Positions 40,417 through 47,817 of a DNA stretch of 64,000 nucleotides are shown here, piece after piece. The position numbers were made by a program, and so were the translations under genes. A model generated the notes under the pieces. The model was not told where the DNA came from, did not search any database, and saw nothing but the letters and a program-made list of their open reading frames with translations. How positions within the stretch are numbered: position 1 is the first letter of the stretch; each line of letters starts with the position of its first letter. Origin of the DNA: Bacteroides caecimuris (GTDB lineage: Bacteria; Bacteroidota; Bacteroidia; Bacteroidales; Bacteroidaceae); contig NZ_CP015401.2 in assembly GCF_001688725.2 (NCBI RefSeq), positions 2,170,001 to 2,234,000 of the forward strand. The letters run 5' to 3'.

Positions 40417-40554
40417 ATGTTTTAAATAAAGCAACAGACTAGCTTTAAGGAAGAAACACGAAAGCGCTTTTGCAAGCCGTAAGAATTGTTCATTCCTCTC
40501 CGTTAATTAACCGTAAAACTTGAATTTAAAATGCGGTTAACATCAGCGAAGTAT

Positions 40555-40562
40555 TAATTTTG
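40555..40562 (+). promoter_or_regulatory. Candidate -7 promoter box for the acyl-CoA ligase gene
   Basis: TAATTTTG at this position would start transcription near 40570. That makes the ATG at 40594 a better start than the one at 40579, which would be almost leaderless. Confidence 0.5.
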
Positions 40563-40593
40563 CGCAGTTTTAAACTAAATGTGCAAAAATCGA

Positions 40594-42258
40594 ATGGAAC
40601 AAGAACATCAGTTCATTGATTATATTGAGCAAAGCATCATCAAAAACTGGGACAAGGATGCCTTAACTGACTATAAAGGAATTACCCTTCAATATAAAGA
40701 TGTAGCGCGTAAAATCGCTAAATTTCACATCGTCTTGGAAAGTGCGGGCATCCAGCCGGGAGATAAAATAGCTGTCTGCGGACGTAACAGTGCTCATTGG
40801 GCAGTTACTTTCTTGGCAACAATTACTTATGGAGCCGTTATTGTTCCCATCTTGCATGAATTCAAAGCAGATAATATTCATAATATCGTCAACCATTCCG
40901 AAGCCAAATTACTTTTTGTCGGTGACCGAGTTTGGGAAAATTTGAATGAGGACGCCATGCCTTTTTTAGAAGGTATTGCTTCACTAACAGATTTCTCACC
41001 ATTAGTATCACGCAACGAGAAACTCACTTATGCTTTTGAACACCGGAATGCAATATATGGTCGGCAATATCCCAAGAACTTCCGTCCAGAACACATTTGC
41101 TACCGGAAGGATCATCCTGAAGAACTGGCCATTATCAATTATACTTCCGGTACCACAGGTTACTCTAAAGGAGTGATGCTCCCCTATCGTAGCCTTTGGT
41201 CGAATGTGACTTACTGCTTCGAGATGCTTCCCGTTAAACCGGGCGATCATATCGTTTCCATGTTGCCTATGGGGCATGTATTCGGTATGGTATATGATTT
41301 CCTTTACGGATTTTCTGCAGGTGCGCACATCTATTTCCTGACGCGTATGCCGTCTCCGAAAATCATTTCTCAATCTTTCTCTGAAATCAAGCCAAGAGTG
41401 ATCTCTTGTGTGCCATTGATTGTGGAAAAGATTATTAAGAAAGATATTCTCCCTAAAGTAGACAGCACAATAGGTAAGTTATTGCTTAAAGTGCCTATTG
41501 TGAACGATAAAATCAAATCGCTGGCACGGCAGGCTGCCATGGAGATTTTCGGTGGAAACTTTGACGAGATTATTATCGGAGGTGCCCCTTTCAATGCTGA
41601 AGTTGAGGCTTTTCTTAAAAAGATAGGATTCCCCTACACAGTCGCTTACGGTATGACCGAATGTGGTCCGATTATTTGCTCCAGCCGTTGGGAAACGCTG
41701 AAACTCGCTTCTTGCGGAAAAGCAACCAACCGGATGGAAGTCCGTATTGACTCGCCGGATCCGGAAACGCATGCCGGAGAAATCGTATGTAGAGGAATGA
41801 ACATGATGCTGGGCTATTATAAAAATCCGGAAGCTACCGCGCAAATTATCGATACTAACGGCTGGCTGCACACCGGCGATCTCGGCACGGTGGATGAAGA
41901 AGGTTATGTAACAGTTCGCGGACGTAGCAAAAACCTGCTCCTCACTTCTAGCGGACAGAACATTTATCCGGAAGAAATTGAAAGCAAGTTGAATAATATG
42001 CCGTATGTTGCGGAATCTCTGATTGTCTTGCAGCACGAAAAGCTGGTAGCAATGATCTATCCGGATTTCGATGATGCTTTCGCTCATGGATTGCAACAAA
42101 CAGATATTCAGAAAGTGATGGAACAAAACCGTATCGAGTTGAATCAGCAGCTTCCTAGCTATTCTCAAATAAGCAAGATAAAGATCCATTTCGAAGAATT
42201 TGAAAAGACTGCGAAAAAGTCAATCAAACGCTTTATGTATCAGGAAGCAAAGGGATAA
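40594..42258 (+). CDS. AMP-dependent long-chain fatty acid-CoA ligase
   Basis: A 554-residue ANL-superfamily enzyme that activates a carboxylic acid with ATP and CoA. The P-loop is INYTSGTTGYSKGVMLPYRS (about 186-205). VAYGMTECGPIICSS provides motif A5. LHTGDLGTVDEEGYVTVRGR carries the conserved aspartate, and the C-terminal lysine lies in EKTAKKSIKRFMY. Chain length cannot be read; similarity to FadD-type ligases makes a fatty acid likely. It is monocistronic, with a hairpin at 42317. Confidence 0.9.
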   Translation: MEQEHQFIDYIEQSIIKNWDKDALTDYKGITLQYKDVARKIAKFHIVLESAGIQPGDKIAVCGRNSAHWAVTFLATITYGAVIVPILHEFKADNIHNIVNHSEAKLLFVGDRVWENLNEDAMPFLEGIASLTDFSPLVSRNEKLTYAFEHRNAIYGRQYPKNFRPEHICYRKDHPEELAIINYTSGTTGYSKGVMLPYRSLWSNVTYCFEMLPVKPGDHIVSMLPMGHVFGMVYDFLYGFSAGAHIYFLTRMPSPKIISQSFSEIKPRVISCVPLIVEKIIKKDILPKVDSTIGKLLLKVPIVNDKIKSLARQAAMEIFGGNFDEIIIGGAPFNAEVEAFLKKIGFPYTVAYGMTECGPIICSSRWETLKLASCGKATNRMEVRIDSPDPETHAGEIVCRGMNMMLGYYKNPEATAQIIDTNGWLHTGDLGTVDEEGYVTVRGRSKNLLLTSSGQNIYPEEIESKLNNMPYVAESLIVLQHEKLVAMIYPDFDDAFAHGLQQTDIQKVMEQNRIELNQQLPSYSQISKIKIHFEEFEKTAKKSIKRFMYQEAKG

Positions 42259-42316
42259 TTATCCCAGATGCACGATCAATAATCTTGCAATAGATGAGAA
42301 CATAACCTAATAATAA

Positions 42317-42350
42317 AAACGGTGAACATCCTCAACACTGTCCACCGTTT
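42317..42350 (+). terminator. Terminator after the acyl-CoA ligase gene
   Basis: AAACGGTG (42317-42324) and CACCGTTT (42343-42350) flank an 18-nt loop and are followed by CTTTTAA. The rest of the 248-bp convergent gap is AT-rich with no gene. Confidence 0.7.
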
Positions 42351-42506
42351 CTTTTAATCTCCAACTATCTTTATTCTATACTATCTGTTTTTTATTTTTC
42401 ACAATGAAATAATTTATTTTCATATTACATCTACTGTTTGTATATAACAGGAAAAAACGGGAAAAACGACTATAAGCCTCTCAATATCAGATTAGAATTT
42501 CAATGA

Positions 42507-43679
42507 TTATTTATGCAACAGAATATCAGTTCCCGGAACGATCTTTCCCATTGACCATACGCAACGTACATTCAGTTCTTTGTCAAGAATCACAATATCA
42601 GCATCCTTACCCTTTGCCAACGCCCCTTTACGATCACTTACTCCAATTAAACGGGCAGGAGTTTCAGAAGCCATACGCACGGCATCTTCCAAAGGAATAT
42701 TGGCTTTCTTTACCATGGTGCGAACCAACACATCCATCGTAGCCAAACTACCGGCCAACGCAGAATGATCCGCCATCTTGCATACGCCATCCTCTATGAT
42801 ATAACGAGAATCAATCGGTTCATTCCCTTCATAAGCGGCATACGCCAAAGCATCGGTAACAAGACAGGTATTCTCCACGCCTTTCAACTTATAAACCAGT
42901 TTCAGGATAGTGGCAGGCAAGTGAATACCATCCGCTATCACTTCCACAGTCATTCCATCCGTCAGATACACACTTTCCACTGTACCCTCATATTTATATT
43001 CACGACGTTTATGGAAACCCGGCATCGCATTATAAAAATGAGCAGCATGAGAAAATCCTACTGCAAATGCAGCTTTAATTTCATCGTATTCGGCTTCGGT
43101 ATGTGTAACAGCAGTCATAATTCCTTTCGAATGGGTATACTTTGCAAAATCATGTGCACCGGGCAGTTCGGGACTAATATCCCAACGTCTGATACAAGAC
43201 GTACGCTCCAACAAAGGAATATATTCATTTTCATCCGGAGTTTTCAGAAAACCGTCATACTGCGTACCCGCCATCTTCGGATTCAGATATGGGCCTTCGA
43301 TATGCAGACCGAGAATCGGAGAATCCTTCTCTTTCATCAAATGCTCACATACATCGACTGCCTGGTAGATTCTTTCGAATGAAGTAGAGGACAAAGTAGG
43401 AAATATACCGGTAGCACCATGTTTCAGATGTGCATTGGTTGCGGTGCGGAAAGCCTCTTCCGTTGCTTCCGTATAATCATGCCCACCACCTCCATGTGCA
43501 TGCATACTTACGAATCCGGGCACTATCGTCATCCCTCTGGCATCAATAACCGTTGCACCGATAACCGCTAAATCACTATTAGTTACCTCTAATATTTTTC
43601 CATCACAAACCAATACGGAACCATCTTTCAACCAGCCTTGCGGAGTAAGTATTCTTCCGTTTATTATTTGAGTCAACAT
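42507..43679 (-). CDS. nagA: N-acetylglucosamine-6-phosphate deacetylase (copy B)
   Basis: A 390-residue amidohydrolase that removes acetate from GlcNAc-6-P. The metal-site motif GFVSMHAHGGGGHDYTE (HxH, about 57-73), HIEGPYLNP with the metal-binding Glu, AAHFYNAMPGFHKR and the catalytic Asp region MADHSALAGSLATM are all present. The P-Y-L-N of HIEGPYLNP matches the standard NagA sequence. It lies 21 bp downstream of a paralog with the same start (MLTQIINGRILTPQGWLKDG), clearly a tandem duplication, and is the second gene of that transcript. Confidence 0.93.
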   Translation of the reverse strand: MLTQIINGRILTPQGWLKDGSVLVCDGKILEVTNSDLAVIGATVIDARGMTIVPGFVSMHAHGGGGHDYTEATEEAFRTATNAHLKHGATGIFPTLSSTSFERIYQAVDVCEHLMKEKDSPILGLHIEGPYLNPKMAGTQYDGFLKTPDENEYIPLLERTSCIRRWDISPELPGAHDFAKYTHSKGIMTAVTHTEAEYDEIKAAFAVGFSHAAHFYNAMPGFHKRREYKYEGTVESVYLTDGMTVEVIADGIHLPATILKLVYKLKGVENTCLVTDALAYAAYEGNEPIDSRYIIEDGVCKMADHSALAGSLATMDVLVRTMVKKANIPLEDAVRMASETPARLIGVSDRKGALAKGKDADIVILDKELNVRCVWSMGKIVPGTDILLHK

Positions 43680-43700
43680 AGTCTTTGTTATTTATTAGAT

Positions 43701-44867
43701 TTAAAACAGTTTGTTGGTGCCTTCCACCAATTCTCCCATTGCCCATACGGCTCTCACGTTCAAGTCTCTGTCCAAGGCAATTATATCAGCATCCTTGCCA
43801 CGCTCCAGCGTTCCTTTACGGTCGAGCACTCCCATAATCCGTGCAGGAGTTTCGGAAGCCATTCTTACGGCATCTTCCAAAGGAATTTCCGCCTTTTGCA
43901 CCATGGTACGAATCAAACGATCCATCGTTGCAACACTCCCGGCCAAGGCTGAATGGTCTGCCAACTTACAAACTCCATCCTCAATAATCACACGCGGGTC
44001 AAAGGCAACCTGACTATCACTGGCGGCACAAGCCAACGCATCCGTTATCAGGCAAGTGCGTTCCACTCCTTTTATCTTATAGACAAGACGCAAGATCGTC
44101 GGAGGTACATGAATACCATCAGCCACCACTTCCACTGTCATATCATCAATCAGATAAATACTTTCTACTGTACCTTCATACTTGTACTCTTTCCGTTTAT
44201 GGAAACCGGGCATCGCGTTATAAAAATGAGTGGCATGCGTATATCCCGCCTCATAAGCCGTCTGTATATCCTCAAATTCTGCCTGGGTATGTCCTACCGA
44301 AGCCAGTACACCTTTTGCCGTGATATATTTACCGAATTGCATGGCTCCGGGAAGTTCCGGTGCGGCATCCCAACGTTTGATACAGCGTGTTTCTTCCAAC
44401 AACGGAATATATTCTTCGGGATCGGGATCTTTGATATTTTCCGGAATCTGTCCGCCTGCCATGTCTATATTGAAATAATGTCCTTCCAGATGAAGCCCGA
44501 GTACAGGGCTATTGGGCTCCGCCATCATTTTTTCGGTAGTTGCCGCAGCTGCACGGATCATCGGAATGGTAGAAGAAGAAAGGGTAGGAAAAATACTGGT
44601 GGTACCATGCTGCATGTGAGCCTTGATTGCTGTCCGGAAAGCCTCTTCGGTGCCTTCCATAAAGTCTCTTCCACCGCCACCATGAACATGGATTTCTACA
44701 CCGCCCGGAACAATATACATTCCTTTGGCATCAATCAGTTTGGCTCCGATAATGGCAAGGTCACAATTGGTTACTTCCAGAATTTTGTTATCGCGAATAA
44801 GAACTGACCCATCCTTCAGCCAACCTTGAGGCGTCAGGATGCGTGCATTAATGATCTGTGTTAACAT
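43701..44867 (-). CDS. N-acetylglucosamine-6-phosphate deacetylase paralog (copy A)
   Basis: The 388-residue paralog shares the N terminus (MLTQIINARILTPQGWLKDG) and overall motifs with copy B: PGGVEIHVHGGGGRDF, ATHFYNAMPGFHKR and LADHSALAGSVATM. The substrate-loop motif reads HLEGHYFNID instead of HIEGPYLNP, replacing conserved Pro, Leu and Pro. That suggests a changed substrate, for example another N-acetyl-hexosamine phosphate. A -7-like box CAAAATTA (44951-44958, reverse TAATTTTG) lies about 85 bp upstream and would serve both genes. Confidence 0.88.
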   Translation of the reverse strand: MLTQIINARILTPQGWLKDGSVLIRDNKILEVTNCDLAIIGAKLIDAKGMYIVPGGVEIHVHGGGGRDFMEGTEEAFRTAIKAHMQHGTTSIFPTLSSSTIPMIRAAAATTEKMMAEPNSPVLGLHLEGHYFNIDMAGGQIPENIKDPDPEEYIPLLEETRCIKRWDAAPELPGAMQFGKYITAKGVLASVGHTQAEFEDIQTAYEAGYTHATHFYNAMPGFHKRKEYKYEGTVESIYLIDDMTVEVVADGIHVPPTILRLVYKIKGVERTCLITDALACAASDSQVAFDPRVIIEDGVCKLADHSALAGSVATMDRLIRTMVQKAEIPLEDAVRMASETPARIMGVLDRKGTLERGKDADIIALDRDLNVRAVWAMGELVEGTNKLF

Positions 44868-45079
44868 ATCACAAATAGTTAAATTAATTAAAGGTCTGTA
44901 TGAATCAATGACGCTCTTTTTCGGGGGGAGTACATTGATTTTTTCGTTTGCAAAATTACGTTTTTCTATTCAATCTATCGATAAAATCGTCCGATAAACT
45001 TCTAATAAAGTCCAATTTTCGGACTGATCCCGATTATCCAACCATCTATAAATCAGAATTCATCAATCATAAATAAAAA

Positions 45080-45110
45080 AAGGTTGCCAATCTTATCGAT
45101 TGACAACCTT
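45080..45110 (-). terminator. Terminator of the tRNA cluster
   Basis: AAGGTTGCCAATC and its partner GATTGACAACCTT form a 13-bp stem with one mismatch and a short loop. On the minus strand it is followed by TTTTTTT. It lies 13 bp downstream of the last tRNA. Confidence 0.85.
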
Positions 45111-45122
45111 ATGTCTATATGG

Positions 45123-45195
45123 AGCGGAAAACGAGACTCGAACTCGCGACCCTAACCTTGGCAAGGTTATGCTCTACCAACTGAGCTATTTCCGC
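45123..45195 (-). tRNA. tRNA-Gly(GCC)
   Basis: The 73-nt cloverleaf has acceptor GCGGAAA/TTTCCGC, D arm AGCTCAGTTGGTAGAGC, anticodon loop in ACCTTGCCAAGGT (anticodon GCC) and T loop GTTCGAGTC. It is identical in sequence to the copies at 45348 and 45663. CCA is not encoded. Confidence 0.97.
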
Positions 45196-45233
45196 AAACT
45201 AAATTTCGTCATTCAGAATTCTGAAGGATGGGG

Positions 45234-45315
45234 TGCCCAGAACAGGACTCGAACCTGCATGCCTCTCGACACACGCACCTGAAACGTGCGCGTCTACCAA
45301 TTCCGCCACCTGGGC
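45234..45315 (-). tRNA. tRNA-Leu(CAG)
   Basis: The 82-nt class II tRNA has acceptor GCCCAGG/TCTGGGC with discriminator A. The anticodon stem CACGT/GCGTG holds loop TTCAGGT (anticodon CAG). A long variable arm and T loop GGTTCGAGTCC follow. Confidence 0.96.
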
Positions 45316-45347
45316 AAAACTTAGTTCCATTATTTCAAAGAAACAAG

Positions 45348-45420
45348 AGCGGAAAACGAGACTCGAACTCGCGACCCTAACCTTGGCAAGGTTATGCTCT
45401 ACCAACTGAGCTATTTCCGC
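45348..45420 (-). tRNA. tRNA-Gly(GCC)
   Basis: Second identical copy of the 73-nt glycine tRNA. The 32-nt spacer to the preceding Leu gene (GTTCCATTATTTCAAAGAAA) is nearly repeated before the first copy of the cluster, which indicates a module duplication. Confidence 0.97.
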
Positions 45421-45439
45421 AAATTACTTTCATAAACTG

Positions 45440-45523
45440 TGAAGAGAAGGAGACTCGAACTCCCACGACATAACTGTCACTACCCCCTCAAAGTAGCGCG
45501 TCTACCAATTCCGCCACCTCTCC
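45440..45523 (-). tRNA. tRNA-Leu(GAG)
   Basis: The 84-nt class II tRNA has acceptor GGAGAGG/TCTCTTC (wobble pairs included) and discriminator A. Anticodon stem CTACT/GGTAG encloses loop TTGAGGG, anticodon GAG. Confidence 0.95.
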
Positions 45524-45546
45524 ATAATTTTAAAGTTTAACCTTTG

Positions 45547-45628
45547 TGCCCAGAACAGGACTCGAACCTGCATGCCTCTCGACACACGCACCTGAAACGT
45601 GCGCGTCTACCAATTCCGCCACCTGGGC
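45547..45628 (-). tRNA. tRNA-Leu(CAG)
   Basis: Second copy of the 82-nt Leu(CAG) gene, identical to 45234-45315 across the mature sequence. Confidence 0.96.
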
Positions 45629-45662
45629 AAAGATTATTGTTCCAACATTTCAAAGAAACATG

Positions 45663-45735
45663 AGCGGAAAACGAGACTCGAACTCGCGACCCTAACCTTG
45701 GCAAGGTTATGCTCTACCAACTGAGCTATTTCCGC
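45663..45735 (-). tRNA. tRNA-Gly(GCC), first of the cluster
   Basis: Third copy of the glycine tRNA. It is the promoter-proximal gene of the six-tRNA transcript (Gly, Leu-CAG, Leu-GAG, Gly, Leu-CAG, Gly). Confidence 0.97.
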
Positions 45736-45754
45736 ATTTTTTCGTTTGCGGTTG

Positions 45755-45785
45755 CAAAGGTAGGGATTTTCTGTAAACCTGCAAA
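45755..45785 (-). promoter_or_regulatory. Promoter of the tRNA operon
   Basis: On the minus strand TTTG (45782-45785) is followed after exactly 19 bp by TACCTTTG (45755-45762), a full Bacteroides consensus 20 bp upstream of the first tRNA. Confidence 0.85.
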
Positions 45786-45853
45786 CATTCTGCCTACTTT
45801 TTTCACAGAAATCTGTTGACTTTGCATCGACCGCAAAACAATCATTTTGATTA

Positions 45854-46993
45854 TCAACTCATTCGGTCACGATAATCCTCATAAGAAAATTGCTTGTAAA
45901 TTTCAGTTTTCCCCTCTTTTGTCCAGATAGCGATGGCAGGATGATGAATTCCGTTAAACATATTTGTCTTTACCATCGTATAGTGAATCATATCTTCGAA
46001 CACTATCCGCTCACCGATTTGCAACTCATGGTCGAAACTCCACAACCCCATATAGTCACCGCTCAGACAGGAATTTCCCCCGAGACGGTAAATGTAGTTT
46101 CCTTCATTCCCCATTTCCGCACCCCGAACGGCAGGCTGATAAGGCATCTCCAGGCAATCGGGCATATGACAGGTGAAGCTGACATTCAGGATGGCTGTCT
46201 TGATTCCACGGCTCTCTACAATATCCACGACTTCGGAAACCAATACTCCCGTCTGCCAGGTAAAAGCCGAACCGGGTTCCAGGATAATCTGCAAATGCGG
46301 ATAGCGTGCCCTCAATCCTTGTAGCAGTTTTATCAGATGCTCCGTATCATAATCTTTGCGGGTCATCAAATGTCCGCCGCCAAGATTCAACCATTTTATC
46401 TGTGGGAACCAACGGGCAAACTTCTCTTCCAAATGTTCCAAAGTACGTTCCAACTCAAACGAAGAAGATTCGCAATGGCAATGGCAATGAAAACCTTCAA
46501 TCCCTTGCGGCAGCGTCTCCGGCAACAAATCAGCCGTTATCCCGAAGCGGGTACCGGGCGCACACGGATTATAAAGTTCCGTTTCCACCTCCGAATATTC
46601 GGGATTCACACGGATACCACAGGAGATTCCACTTCCTTCGGCTACCGTCATCGGATAGAAGCGTTCGAACTGCGCCATTGAATTGAATGTGATATGGCTG
46701 CTGCAACGCATGATTTCCGGGAAATCCTGTTCTGTATAGGCAGGAGAATAAGTATGCGCCTTACTGCCGAATTCTTCCAGCGCCAAGCGGGCTTCATATA
46801 CCGAACTGGCCGTTGAATGATTGATATATTCGCGGAATATAGGAAAAGAGCGCCACATGGCAAACGACTTGAAAGCCAGGATTATCTCCACTCCCGCCCT
46901 GTCGGCTACACTTTTTATCAAACTCAGGTTCTTTCTTAAAAGTTCTTCTTCCATAATGTAGCAGGGAGAAGGAAAACGGTTAAAATCTATCAT
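45854..46993 (-). CDS. nspC: Carboxynorspermidine decarboxylase
   Basis: A 379-residue PLP enzyme of the alanine-racemase-fold decarboxylases that makes norspermidine or spermidine from the carboxy form. The PLP lysine is in IILAFKSFAMW (about residue 43). WLNLGGGHLMTRKDYD is the phosphate-binding glycine loop. EPGSAFTWQTGVLVSEV and the C-terminal IGERIVFEDMIHYTMVKTNM with catalytic Tyr and neighbouring residues are conserved. The ATG at 46993 is chosen over a TTG six bases upstream. A -7-like box CAAAAATA (47038-47045) precedes it. The partner dehydrogenase gene is not in the window. Confidence 0.93.
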   Translation of the reverse strand: MIDFNRFPSPCYIMEEELLRKNLSLIKSVADRAGVEIILAFKSFAMWRSFPIFREYINHSTASSVYEARLALEEFGSKAHTYSPAYTEQDFPEIMRCSSHITFNSMAQFERFYPMTVAEGSGISCGIRVNPEYSEVETELYNPCAPGTRFGITADLLPETLPQGIEGFHCHCHCESSSFELERTLEHLEEKFARWFPQIKWLNLGGGHLMTRKDYDTEHLIKLLQGLRARYPHLQIILEPGSAFTWQTGVLVSEVVDIVESRGIKTAILNVSFTCHMPDCLEMPYQPAVRGAEMGNEGNYIYRLGGNSCLSGDYMGLWSFDHELQIGERIVFEDMIHYTMVKTNMFNGIHHPAIAIWTKEGKTEIYKQFSYEDYRDRMS

Positions 46994-47171
46994 ATACAAT
47001 ATTATTATCTAAAAGTAACGTTTTACGAACGTGGATGCAAAAATACAAATTCAAAAGCAAAGAGGGATTGTTTTATTTTTAATTAAGATATTGCTTTTCG
47101 AGAACTTTTTCTTATGGTTAGACCTTTATATTATATAAGTAATTGTATCATCCTAAATAACCTAATTGAAT

Positions 47172-47729
47172 ATGCATAAAGATTTAAGAAAAGTAGTGAT
47201 TCTGCTGGCTCATCCCAACATTAAAGAGTCACAGGCAAACAAGGCATTGATCGATACTGTCAGTGACATTGAAGGAGTGGCGGTTTTCAGCCTTTACGAA
47301 CTGTCCGAGGAAATCGCTTTCAATGTGGACGAATGGAGCAAAATTATCTCCGATGCTTCGGCTGTCATCTACCAGTTTCCTTTCTACTGGATGGCTGCCC
47401 CGTCATTACTGAAAAAATGGCAGGACGAAGTGTTCACTTACTTGTCCAAGACTCCGGCTGTCGCTGGAAAGCCATTGATGGTGGTAACAACTACCGGTTC
47501 TGAATACGACGCTTACCGTAGCGGCGGGCGAAACCGCTTCACAACCGATGAGCTTCTACGTCCGTATCAGGGCAGCGCGATTCATTCGGGTATGACATGG
47601 CAGACACCCATTGTCGTTTACGGAATGGGAACCGCAGATGCGGGAAAAAATATTGCAAAAGGAGCGAATCTGTACAAACAACGGGTGGAAATGCTTATCA
47701 ATAGCAGCAATGCCGGGAACAATTGGTAA
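47172..47729 (+). CDS. NAD(P)H-dependent flavodoxin-fold oxidoreductase (MdaB/KefF-like)
   Basis: A 185-residue flavodoxin-like protein. The FMN-phosphate region is VILLAHPNIKESQANKALID (about 10-29), and YQFPFYWMAAPSLLKKWQDE (about 73-92) is the hallmark of modulator-of-drug-activity/KefF/NQO1-type quinone reductases. MVVTTTGSEYDAYRSGG is the second flavin loop. It probably reduces quinones or other electrophiles with NAD(P)H in the cytoplasm. The ATG at 47172 is used because the upstream in-frame codon is TTG. The gene converges on the RND operon through array 3. Confidence 0.88.
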   Translation: MHKDLRKVVILLAHPNIKESQANKALIDTVSDIEGVAVFSLYELSEEIAFNVDEWSKIISDASAVIYQFPFYWMAAPSLLKKWQDEVFTYLSKTPAVAGKPLMVVTTTGSEYDAYRSGGRNRFTTDELLRPYQGSAIHSGMTWQTPIVVYGMGTADAGKNIAKGANLYKQRVEMLINSSNAGNNW

Positions 47730-47737
47730 GACAACGA

Positions 47738-47817
47738 AAAGCGTAGCTTTATCCTATCTAAAGCTACGCTTTAGCATCCTTAAAGCATAGCTTTAGATGC
47801 CACAAAGCTACGCCTCT
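47738..47817. repeat. Palindromic tandem array with an exact 22-bp period (array 3)
   Basis: Units AAAGCGTAGCTTTA, AAAGCTACGCTTTA, AAAGCATAGCTTTA and AAAGCTACGC begin at 47738, 47760, 47782 and 47804, each exactly 22 bp apart and palindromic. The array fills the convergent gap and extends into the last eight or so codons of the RND permease, whose stop codon lies inside it. Confidence 0.85.

Noticed and set aside
45080..45800. tRNA-associated genomic island
   Set aside because: Flanking genes (nagA, nspC) look chromosomal and there is no integrase or direct repeat of a tRNA 3' end beyond the tandem tRNA copies.
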